Below, in pieces: positions 16,451 through 23,812 of a DNA stretch of 64,000 nt. The translations under genes and the position numbers were made by a program. The first letter of the stretch is position 1; each line of letters opens with the position of its first letter. The stretch spans positions 1,302,001 to 1,366,000 of the forward strand of contig CAWIFM010000008.1 of the NCBI GenBank assembly GCA_963835525.1, given 5' to 3'. Origin of the DNA: DASSUW01 sp963835525 (GTDB lineage Bacteria > Actinomycetota > Thermoleophilia > Solirubrobacterales > Solirubrobacteraceae). Under the pieces are notes generated by a model. That model saw only the letters and a program-made list of their open reading frames with translations. It did not search any database and was not told the origin of the DNA.

Positions 16451-18820
16451 CTACCAGAGGCGCCTCCCGCCCAGGCTCTTGTCGAAGTCGCCGTGGATGA
16501 AGTAGCCACGGCCCATCGGGTAGTAGCCGACGCCGCACTCGAACGCCTGCATGACGTGCGCCTTGTGCTGGTCGAGCGAGATGCCGCGCGGGGGCGTGGT
16601 GTCGCAGGCGTAGCCCTTCGTGTGGGCGGAGTTCGTCGCCGAGCCGGTCAGCGAGGCGTTGTAGGCCTTCGTCCGGTAGGCCGAATTGATCGTGATCGGC
16701 CGGTCGCCGCTCAGCTTGCGGACGCGCTCGAGCCGCTCGGCCAGGCCCTTGGCCCGCGCCTTGGCGTCCTTCTTGCTCAGCCCCTGCTCGCGCATGAGGC
16801 CCTTGACGTACGGCGTGCGCGCCGCGTCCTTGCACGCGAACTCCTTGACGTTGAAGTTCGGCGTGAGCTGGCCCGGGATGGCACGCCAGCCGGGCGTGGC
16901 GCGCAGCACGCGCTTGCCCGGGTTGTCGCGGGGCCAGTAGTCCTGGAGGACCTTCGTCAGCTCGCCGTCGAGCTCGCCGGTCACCGGGCGCCCGGAGATG
17001 TGCTGGGCCGCCTTCACCGCCTGCATCCACGCCGGCGAGGCCTTCCCGCCGGTCCGCGGCGTGGCGGCCTCGCGCCGGAGCTTGCGCCTCAGGGCGCGGT
17101 GCTCCGAGTTGCCCTTCTTGGCCAGGAACCGCGACAGCGCGATCTTCGACCGCTTGACGAACACGCCGTTGTCGCCGAGCGTCGTGTTGATGACCTTGCC
17201 GCCGAGCGGGTCCTTCTCACCCTTGCTCGGCCGCTCGACGCCGCCCGGGCGAGGGCGGCGCTTGGCAGGCCGCCCGTTGACCTGGTGGGTCTTCACGACC
17301 CTGCCGCCGTCGGTGCGACGCAGCGGGGCGCTGGGGCGCCGGGGCTCGTCGTCGTCCGGTCCGAGCAGCTTCGAGAGCTCCTCGTCGACGGCCTCGTAGC
17401 GCCCGATCAGCTCGACGCGGGCCTCGTGCGCCTCCTTCTCCAGCGCCTCGACCCTTCGGACGAGCTCCGGCACCGCGTAGTCCTTGAGCGGCTTAGCGGT
17501 GTCGACGGACTCCGGGCCGAGCTTGACTTCCGCGACCATTGCCGGGGCGAGCTCGACGGTCGCCACGTCGCCCGTGACCTTCACGGGCACGGCCGCGGGC
17601 TGCGAAGCGGCCGGCTCGGCAGGGGCGGCCGGCGCTGCCGGCTGCTCGGCCGGAGCCAGGGGCGCCTCGGCCGCGGGCACGATCGCCGGGCCCTCGGTGG
17701 GCGGCTGGCCGGGGCCGGAGGGCTCCTCGGGCTTGTGCTGCTCGATCTCCACCAGTGTCCCGAGCTTGCCCTCGATGCGGGCCAGGGCCTCGAGCAGCTG
17801 CTTGAGCTCCTCGGTGCCCAGCCTGCCGGAGCGGGCCTTGAGCTCCGTCCGCTCGGCGAGCAGCTTCCGGCGGCGGCGGTGCCCGTAGGCGACCAGCTTC
17901 CGCCAGGCCTCCGTGGTCTCGTCCTCGAGGCGCTCGACCTCGTGCGCCAGCACGGTCACGCGCGCGGGCGCGCGGCCGCGGCGGTGGCGGACGGGCTTCG
18001 CCTTGGGCGTCGCGGGCTGGGCGGGCTGCGCCGGGTCAGCGGGCTGCGCCGGCTGGGCGGCGCGCCGCCGGCGCTGGCGCTCGTCCGTGGCCCGGAGCGT
18101 GCTCCGGGTCTGCGGGCCGGCCACGCCGTCGACCTCGAGCCCGTGGTCGCGCTGGAAGTCCTTCACCGCGTCCGCGACGGCGCCGGTCACGCGCCGGCTC
18201 GTGCCGTCGAGGTACGGCTGCTTGGTCTTCGGCGAGCGCACGCGCGACAGCCGCTTGGTGAGCTTCTCGACGCTCGCGCCCTCGTCGCCCTTGCGCAGCA
18301 TCTTCGAGGGAGTCGCCGCGGGAGCCTCGAGGCCGCCGATGACGGAGTCCCAGCGGCGGGCCTTCACGAGCAGGTCGCGGCTGTAGGCCTCGGCCGCCGA
18401 GCCGGCGCCGTTGTACCGCCGCGCGCCGTCGGACTCTCCGTAGCGCTTGATCAGGTTGCCCAGGTGGAGGAACCCGACGCGCATGTTGATCCGCGGCCGC
18501 CAGCAGCCGCCCTGGGCGTCAGCCTGGTCCTGGAACTCCCACCAGGTCAGCTGGCAGGGCCCGACGCCCTGCATCTTGCGGTTGCCGCTCGCGACCCGCT
18601 GCTTCTTGTACCGGGCGTAGTTCTCACGCGTCACCTGGCCGGCGCCGCTGAAGATGCTCGGGTCGTGCCCGTACACGTTCGCGCCGCCGCCGGACTCCTT
18701 CTCCAGCAGCGCGCATGCCAGCTCGAGGGGGAGGCCCGCTCGCTTGGCCTCTTCGATCGCGATGCGCGGCGAGTCGATACCCGCGGCGCGAAGGCGCTCG
18801 ATCAATGTGGTGGCAGCCAT
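16451..18820 (-). CDS. Large modular endolysin: lysozyme-like + PG-binding + M15 peptidase
   Basis: A 789-residue wall hydrolase. Residues about 15-165 are a lysozyme/transglycosylase-like domain with ALLEKESGGGANVYGHD (likely catalytic Glu40 or 42), GVGPCQLTWWEFQDQ and YNGAGSAAEAYSRDLL. Residues 175-245 are a PG_binding_1 module (LRKGDEGASVEKLTKRLSRV, FQRDHGLEVDGVAGPQTRST). The middle is a Pro/Ala-rich linker with a Lys/Glu coiled coil. The last 140 or so residues are an M15-type D,D/L,D-peptidase: NFNVKEFACKD, TINSAYRTKAYNASLTGS, SAHTKGYACDTTPP and GYYPMGRGYFIHGDFD, with the zinc H, D and H in place. There is no signal peptide, so export would need the adjacent holin-like protein, as in phage lysis. 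Phage endolysins rarely exceed 450 residues. Confidence 0.88.
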   Translation of the reverse strand: MAATTLIERLRAAGIDSPRIAIEEAKRAGLPLELACALLEKESGGGANVYGHDPSIFSGAGQVTRENYARYKKQRVASGNRKMQGVGPCQLTWWEFQDQADAQGGCWRPRINMRVGFLHLGNLIKRYGESDGARRYNGAGSAAEAYSRDLLVKARRWDSVIGGLEAPAATPSKMLRKGDEGASVEKLTKRLSRVRSPKTKQPYLDGTSRRVTGAVADAVKDFQRDHGLEVDGVAGPQTRSTLRATDERQRRRRAAQPAQPADPAQPAQPATPKAKPVRHRRGRAPARVTVLAHEVERLEDETTEAWRKLVAYGHRRRRKLLAERTELKARSGRLGTEELKQLLEALARIEGKLGTLVEIEQHKPEEPSGPGQPPTEGPAIVPAAEAPLAPAEQPAAPAAPAEPAASQPAAVPVKVTGDVATVELAPAMVAEVKLGPESVDTAKPLKDYAVPELVRRVEALEKEAHEARVELIGRYEAVDEELSKLLGPDDDEPRRPSAPLRRTDGGRVVKTHQVNGRPAKRRPRPGGVERPSKGEKDPLGGKVINTTLGDNGVFVKRSKIALSRFLAKKGNSEHRALRRKLRREAATPRTGGKASPAWMQAVKAAQHISGRPVTGELDGELTKVLQDYWPRDNPGKRVLRATPGWRAIPGQLTPNFNVKEFACKDAARTPYVKGLMREQGLSKKDAKARAKGLAERLERVRKLSGDRPITINSAYRTKAYNASLTGSATNSAHTKGYACDTTPPRGISLDQHKAHVMQAFECGVGYYPMGRGYFIHGDFDKSLGGRRLW

Positions 18821-18841
18821 GCCGTCCGCCTTTCCGCCGCG

Positions 18842-19264
18842 TCAGTACGCCGCCGGCTGCTCTTCGCGCGCCGACTCGTAGTCATCGTCGTAGTCGTCGT
18901 CATCGGCGGCGGCGTACTCGTCGTCGTAGCCGTCGTCGTCGTCGGCGTATTCACCGTCGTCGTCCTCGTCCTCGTAGGCGCCGGCGGCGGCTTCCATCTC
19001 GGCCTCGGAGGCCTGCGCGGCCGACTCGGTGTCCGCCTTCAGCGCCAGTTGCTCGAGCTCGGCCTGGTGCCGCTCGAACTTCTGCGATCCGTACAGCCAC
19101 TGCGCGGCGGGCGCCAGAACGGCGATGATCGCGGCGATGAAGATGGCCTGCAGCTCGGCGGGATCGACCTGGATCCCGAGGTTGTCGGCGAGCCAGGTGG
19201 CGCCGCCACCTGCGCCCAGCGCGACGACCGGCGTGAGCAGCGCGACCATGCGATTGGGGGGCAT
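18842..19264 (-). CDS. Holin-like membrane protein with acidic Asp/Tyr tail
   Basis: A 140-residue protein starting at ATG 19264 behind AAGGAG, 21 bases before the endolysin. Two hydrophobic segments (residues about 6-26, MVALLTPVVALGAGGGATWL; and about 36-58, AIFIAAIIAVLAPAAQWLY) are followed by a charged helix (FERHQAELEQLALKADTES). The tail of about 45 residues is nearly all Asp, Glu, Tyr and Ala (YEDEDDDGEYADDDDGYDDE). Two segments plus a charged C-terminus next to an endolysin is the classic holin arrangement; the length of the acidic tail is unusual. The role is inferred from topology and neighbour, not from a recognised family. Confidence 0.72.
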   Translation of the reverse strand: MPPNRMVALLTPVVALGAGGGATWLADNLGIQVDPAELQAIFIAAIIAVLAPAAQWLYGSQKFERHQAELEQLALKADTESAAQASEAEMEAAAGAYEDEDDDGEYADDDDGYDDEYAAADDDDYDDDYESAREEQPAAY

Positions 19265-19284
19265 TGTCCTTCTCCTTGACGAAA

Positions 19285-19309
19285 ACGCCGCCGCATGCGG
19301 CGCTTTTTT
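19285..19309. terminator. Hairpin with U-tracts on both strands, in the holin leader
   Basis: CGCCGC (19286-19291) and GCGGCG (19297-19302) pair around a five-base loop. Six T follow on the plus strand and four T on the minus strand. It lies 137 bases after the cyclic-nucleotide-binding gene stop and only about 20 bases before the holin ATG on the same strand. It therefore either ends the upstream transcript or attenuates transcription into the holin-endolysin pair. Confidence 0.7.
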
Positions 19310-19445
19310 GGTGCCCGTGCGATCCGACACTACGCACGTCCTGAACTGCAAGTCAAGGAGCGCAGTTATCGGTCTGTCCGCATTACTGAGGCATCCCGTA
19401 CGAGGGGGGAACGGCCGCGAGAAATACATCCGTTCGACTGAGACA

Positions 19446-21413
19446 TCAGTGGACTGAGAACGCGCTGCGGATGCGATCGACGATCGCGCTCCGCTCGTGC
19501 TCCGCGTCGTAGGCGTCGAGCCGCTCGCGGCGCTCGGCGAGGCGCGCGGTCATGAGCGAGGCGAGGTCGGCCACCAGCTCGGGGTGGCGCCGCAGGCAGG
19601 GGCCGTACTGGCGGTCGCCGATCTCGTAGACGACGGCGCCGTCGACGGCGCGCACCGTGGCGCTCCGCGGCTGCTTCGTGAGCAGCGACATCTCGCCGAC
19701 CACCGCGCCCTTGGTCATCGTGTCGACCACGACGTCCTCGCCGCCGTCCCGCCGCAGCACGACCTCGACCTCGCCCTCGGCCACCACGAACAGCGAGCCG
19801 CCCGCCTGGTCCTGCACGACCAGCCGCTCGGCCGGGCCGAGCGTCAGCGGGCGCGCCGTCCGGGCCAGCGTGCCCACCTCATCCGGCGGCAGCAGGGCGA
19901 ACACCGGCACGCCCGCGAGCAGTCCCTCGATCTCGGCGGCGGGCCGCTGGAAGGCCGCCGGCAGCTCGGCCGGGACGTCGAGGTCGGGGCCGTAGCCGTC
20001 GCGGCGCTGCAGCGTGGCCACGCGGTCGGGCTGGTTCACGCGCGCCTCGAGCAGGCTCACCTGCCGCGGCACGCACCTGGTGCCGGTGTAGTCCATCAGC
20101 CCGCGCTCCTTCGCCCACTCGGCCACCTCGTTCATCGACGCCCGGTACTGGCGGCACGCCGCTCCGAACAGGCCGTCCTGGTCGGCCATCAGCGCGCTGA
20201 TCGTGCGCGGCAGGCGCACCGTGCGGCCGAGCTCGAACCGCCCGCGACGGTGCCAGAGCACGAAGTCGCGCACCTGCGGCGCCAGGAACGCCAGCTCCGG
20301 GAACGCGGCCGGGGTCCGGCACAGCACGGCGCGCTCGGCGTCGCGGAACACGCGGTGCCACGTCTCCTGCGCGTTGTGGTGGTTGAGGCCCGCGAGCTCG
20401 ATCGCGTGGCGCAGGTCGGCGTGGTGCACCTCGAGGAAGCGCAGCGTGGCGCGCTTCTTGGCCAGCAGGTTGGCCGCGGCGACCGGCCCGGTCCGCGGCA
20501 TCCCGAGGCGCGGGAAGGCGATCTCGCGCAGCCTCCAGACCTCCCGCCACGCGTTGCCGTCGACTCGTGACCGCAGGTCGTGGAAGCCGTCGCTCTCGTA
20601 CGCCGCGCGCTCCTGAGGCGAGAGCAGCTCGTCGTCGACCGCCTCGCAGATGCCGAGGAAGGTCAGGAACTCGAGGTAGAGACCGACGCGCATGAGCCAC
20701 CCCGGGTCGCTCAGGTGATGGCCGCTGCCCGTGATGTCCTGGATCAGCGCTCGCGTGTAGAGCGCGGCCTTCTCGGACCCGATCACGAGCACCGGATACC
20801 AGGGGTGGTAGGCCGGGCCGGGGTTCTCGACGCCGGCGGCGGCGGCCTGTCGCGCCGTGTCCGGGGTCACGAGATCGTCGAGCAACCGCTGGTAGAGCGT
20901 GCCGCAGCGGCGCAGGTCGCAGACCAGCACGCTCGTCTGCGCGGCGGCGACCGGCACGCCCTTCCAGCAGGCGAGCAGGTCGATGTCCACCTGCTGCGAG
21001 AAGCGGTGCTCGAACGTGAACAGCTCGTCGCCCAGCACGCGCTCCGGATGGAGCACGAACACGAAGCGCTCGTCGCTGAGGCGCTCGATCGGGATCTCGC
21101 GCCGCTCCCAGCCGGGCGCCGACAGCGAGGCCTCGACGGACACGCCCGGCCGCCCGGCGCCGGACAGCGTGTACAGCACGCAGGCGGGATCCTCGGCGCC
21201 CTCGAGGAGGACGGCCACCTCCTCGCTCGAGCCGAGACCGGGATGTGCGGCCTCGTCGTCCGGCCGGCGGCCGGGCACGAACGGCACGATCCGGATCGTG
21301 AGCGGCTCGCCGAGGGTCTCGAGCGCGTCGGCCGCGGCGCGCAGCGTGGCGCCGTCGAAGTCGGCGAGCACGTCCTGAAGCCGTGCCAGCGAGGCGGCGC
21401 CGGGGTCCGGCAT
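19446..21413 (-). CDS. Large protein of unknown fold with C-terminal cyclic-nucleotide-binding domain
   Basis: A 655-residue protein. Residues about 515-635 are a cyclic-nucleotide-binding domain of the Crp/PKA type: FALLPPDEVGTLARTARPLT, SLFVVAEGEVEVVLRRDGGE and the phosphate-binding cassette VVGEMSLLTKQPRSATVRA with its Glu and Arg. No helix-turn-helix follows, so it is not a Crp-type DNA-binding regulator. Residues 1-500 match no family I know. They include a possibly beta-rich N-terminus and a His-rich helical centre (QDITGSGHHLSDPG, EVHHADLRHAIELAGLNHHN). It lies upstream of the holin-endolysin pair on the same strand. A signalling role through cAMP/cGMP is inference. Confidence 0.82.
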   Translation of the reverse strand: MPDPGAASLARLQDVLADFDGATLRAAADALETLGEPLTIRIVPFVPGRRPDDEAAHPGLGSSEEVAVLLEGAEDPACVLYTLSGAGRPGVSVEASLSAPGWERREIPIERLSDERFVFVLHPERVLGDELFTFEHRFSQQVDIDLLACWKGVPVAAAQTSVLVCDLRRCGTLYQRLLDDLVTPDTARQAAAAGVENPGPAYHPWYPVLVIGSEKAALYTRALIQDITGSGHHLSDPGWLMRVGLYLEFLTFLGICEAVDDELLSPQERAAYESDGFHDLRSRVDGNAWREVWRLREIAFPRLGMPRTGPVAAANLLAKKRATLRFLEVHHADLRHAIELAGLNHHNAQETWHRVFRDAERAVLCRTPAAFPELAFLAPQVRDFVLWHRRGRFELGRTVRLPRTISALMADQDGLFGAACRQYRASMNEVAEWAKERGLMDYTGTRCVPRQVSLLEARVNQPDRVATLQRRDGYGPDLDVPAELPAAFQRPAAEIEGLLAGVPVFALLPPDEVGTLARTARPLTLGPAERLVVQDQAGGSLFVVAEGEVEVVLRRDGGEDVVVDTMTKGAVVGEMSLLTKQPRSATVRAVDGAVVYEIGDRQYGPCLRRHPELVADLASLMTARLAERRERLDAYDAEHERSAIVDRIRSAFSVH

Positions 21414-21426
21414 CTGCCGACACTAC

Positions 21427-21734
21427 CTAGACGTAGTTCCTGAGCAGGTTGTTCCTCCGGCTGCCGTGTCCGAGGGGCGAACGTCAACTGCGGCTGGGTA
21501 GGGGAGCTGGGGAGGCCGGCGAGGGCGGTTTTCTCGAAGCGTCCTGCCCTGCGGTCGTCTGACGACCCTCAGCCAGGACGCTACGCCGAAAACCGCAACG
21601 AATCCTGCCCAGGGGTCGTAAAGCGACCCCTATCCAGGACTCGACGCCGAAATCCAACGCCGCGGCCGGCTCCCCAGCCTCCCCACCCAGCCGCAGTTCG
21701 CCGACTGAACAACGTGCTCGGTACTTACACCTAG
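21427..21734. repeat. CTAG-bounded palindromic element, copy 1
   Basis: A non-coding element of about 308 bases with CTAG at both ends (21427-21430 and 21731-21734). Near-terminal inverted repeats pair 21478-21520 (ACGTCAACTGCGGCTGGG, then GGGGAGCTGGGGAGGCCGGC) with 21665-21700. Inside are two stem-loops bounded by TCCTG and CAGGA: 21541-21579, with GGTCGTCTGACGACC at its tip, and 21602-21640, with GGGGTCGTAAAGCGACCCC. A second copy in opposite orientation is at 46029-46310. The right CTAG supplies the TAG stop of the hydrolase-glycosyltransferase gene. It encodes no protein, so it resembles a MITE-like or structured-repeat element. Confidence 0.85.
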
Positions 21735-23803
21735 AGCAGTTCGGCGATGAGGGCGGCCGCCTGGCGCGCGCCGTCGGTGCGGACGGGGCGGTAGGCGACC
21801 TCGCGGCCGATCTCGTCGGCGATCGCCGCGGCGATCTCGGACGGCCCGTCGGTCTCGAAGTCCATCCGGCGCCCGGCGCCGTAGCGCTCGAGCCGGTGGC
21901 GGACGTGGAAGTTCTGCTCGAAGTGGTGGCGCAGCGGGAAGTAGAGGAACGGTCGCCGGTTGGCGGTCAGCTCCATCGCCGTCGTCAGCCCGCCCTGGAC
22001 GATCGCCAGGTCGCAGGCGGCGAGGTGGCGGTAGAGGTCGTGGACGTACGCGCGGATCTCGAGGCCGTCGTGGTGCGGCAGGCCCGCGGGGTCGATCCGC
22101 GGCCCGGCGACCACGATCATCCGCAGGTCTGCCACGCGCTCCTTGGCCTCGGGGAAGGCGGCGATCACGCGCCGCAGCAGGTGCCCGCCGACGCCCGAGC
22201 CGCCGACCGTGACGATGCACACGCGCTCGTCGTCGCGGTAGCCGAGCTCCGCGCGGTCGCCCAGCGCGGCTGGGTCGAAGCCCGTGACGTAGCCGGCGAA
22301 GTCGTAGTGGCGCTCGGTCCAGTCGCGGATCAGCGGCAGGTCGGGGCCGAACGCGTCGGGGACGATGTCGGCGGCATCGCCCACGAACACCGCCCGGTCG
22401 CGCACGCGCGGGAAACGGGCGATCTGCTCGATCATCTCGGCGTTGTAGTCGGCGGTCAGGTACGACTCGCGCGAGCCGCCGTCCGGCATCGGCAGCCAGC
22501 CGACGAAGTCGGTGAGCCACACGTAGGCGGCGCTCTTGCGCTCGGGGTTCTCGTGCAGGTAGTAGTCGAGCTCCCAGGCCTCGTCTCCGATCCACAGGTC
22601 GTACTGCTCCTCGCGCACCAGGTCGTCGAAGACCATGAAGTTGGCGAGCAGGATCTCGTCCATCCGCCGGATGGCCTGGAAGCAGTGGAGGTCGTGCTCT
22701 GCCGACTCGCTCTCGACGTGGCGCGACTCGTTGGCGAGGTGGGCGCTCGCGGGGTGGATGCGCTCGCCGCGCGCCTCCAGCACCTCGGTGACGGGGTGCT
22801 GCGCGAGCCAGTCGATCTCGAGGCCCGGGTGCAGTCGCCGCAGCTCCTCGGCGATCGCCGCGTCACGCTGGGCGTGTCCGAGCCCGATCGGCGACGAGAT
22901 GTACAGCGCGCGCTTGCGCCGGGTCATCGCCCGCGACCACAGGCGCGGCGGGGGAGGCGGCGCCACGAACTCGCGCAGCAGCAGGTTGACCTTGACGGGG
23001 TCGCGCACGTGCGGGCCGTGGCCGGAGCCCTCGAGCAGCACGAGGTCGCCGCCGGTCGCCTCGGCGAGCGCGATCCCGCGGCCCGGGCCGGTGATCGCGT
23101 CGTCGGTGCCCTGGATCACGAGCACCGGGCAGCGGACGCGCCGGGAGAGGTCGAGGACCTCGGCCTCGCCGAGCTCGTCGATCAGCTCGGTCGCGACGAG
23201 CGTCTCCGGCGTGGTCTCGAGGCCCCAGCCGACGCAGTCCTCGATCGGCTTCGTCGAGTGCGGCTCGGTGAACATCTGGGAGAAGAAGAACTCGAGGAAG
23301 CCGCGGTAGTCCCGCAGCCAGTAGAAGCGGTTGTACTTCGCCCAGCCCTCGTCGGTGTCGAGCCGCTCGTCCCAGGCATGGACCCGGCCCGCGGGCGACT
23401 CGCCGAGCGGCACCGAGGGGGCGATGAACACGGCGCCGTCGACCCGCTCCGGTTGCTCGGCGGCCAGGAGCAGCGCGCGCTGGGCGCCGAGCGAGAGCGA
23501 GACGAGCACCGCGCGCTCGGTCGCCGTGGCGTCCATGACGGCGAGCGCGTCGGCCGCGAACTCGCGCTCCTCGTAGCCGCTCTCCGGGCGGTCGGAGCGG
23601 CCGTTGCCGCGCCCGTCGAACGTCACCACCCGGCAGTGTCGCGCCAGGTAGGGGATCTGCATCTTCCACTGCCGCGAGTGGATGATCGACCACGTGGGCA
23701 GCAGCAGGACGGTCGGCTCGCCGCTCCCGTAGACCTCCCAGTACAGGCTCACGCCGTCGCGGTCGACGTGGCCCGCCGTCGATTCGTACATGGCCTTAGT
23801 CAT
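21731..23803 (-). CDS. Alpha/beta hydrolase - glycosyltransferase fusion
   Basis: A 690-residue two-domain protein. Residues 1-285 are an alpha/beta hydrolase with DGRGNGRSDRPESGY, the nucleophile in VLVSLSLGAQRALLLA, the acid in VLVIQGTDDAITG and the histidine in LEGSGHGPHVRDP. A Pro-rich hinge (APPPPPRLWSRAM) leads to residues about 293-690. These form a GT-B glycosyltransferase resembling MurG or UDP-glycosyltransferases: ALYISSPIGLGHAQRDAAIA, IVTVGGSGVGGHLLRRVI and AIVQGGLTTAMELTANRRP, then FPLRHHFEQNFHVRHRLERY. It starts five bases after the GT2 stop and ends the operon. A role in making or trimming a surface glycan or glycolipid is inferred from context. Confidence 0.88.
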   Translation of the reverse strand: MTKAMYESTAGHVDRDGVSLYWEVYGSGEPTVLLLPTWSIIHSRQWKMQIPYLARHCRVVTFDGRGNGRSDRPESGYEEREFAADALAVMDATATERAVLVSLSLGAQRALLLAAEQPERVDGAVFIAPSVPLGESPAGRVHAWDERLDTDEGWAKYNRFYWLRDYRGFLEFFFSQMFTEPHSTKPIEDCVGWGLETTPETLVATELIDELGEAEVLDLSRRVRCPVLVIQGTDDAITGPGRGIALAEATGGDLVLLEGSGHGPHVRDPVKVNLLLREFVAPPPPPRLWSRAMTRRKRALYISSPIGLGHAQRDAAIAEELRRLHPGLEIDWLAQHPVTEVLEARGERIHPASAHLANESRHVESESAEHDLHCFQAIRRMDEILLANFMVFDDLVREEQYDLWIGDEAWELDYYLHENPERKSAAYVWLTDFVGWLPMPDGGSRESYLTADYNAEMIEQIARFPRVRDRAVFVGDAADIVPDAFGPDLPLIRDWTERHYDFAGYVTGFDPAALGDRAELGYRDDERVCIVTVGGSGVGGHLLRRVIAAFPEAKERVADLRMIVVAGPRIDPAGLPHHDGLEIRAYVHDLYRHLAACDLAIVQGGLTTAMELTANRRPFLYFPLRHHFEQNFHVRHRLERYGAGRRMDFETDGPSEIAAAIADEIGREVAYRPVRTDGARQAAALIAELL

Positions 23804-23812
23804 TCGACTAAG
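23795..23812. promoter_or_regulatory. Inverted repeat over the fusion-gene start codon
   Basis: CTTAGTC (23795-23801), four-base spacer, GACTAAG (23806-23812). The ATG of the hydrolase-glycosyltransferase (23801-23803) and the stop of the GT2 gene (23808-23810) both fall in it. It could hide the start in mRNA or be a protein site; it may be chance. Confidence 0.4.

Noticed and set aside
16451..19264. A prophage
   Set aside because: Holin-like and endolysin genes are present, but no integrase, terminase, capsid, tail or attachment site lies nearby.
16493..19279. A 928-codon open frame on the plus strand
   Set aside because: It is antisense to the endolysin and holin-like genes and has no domain-like sequence.
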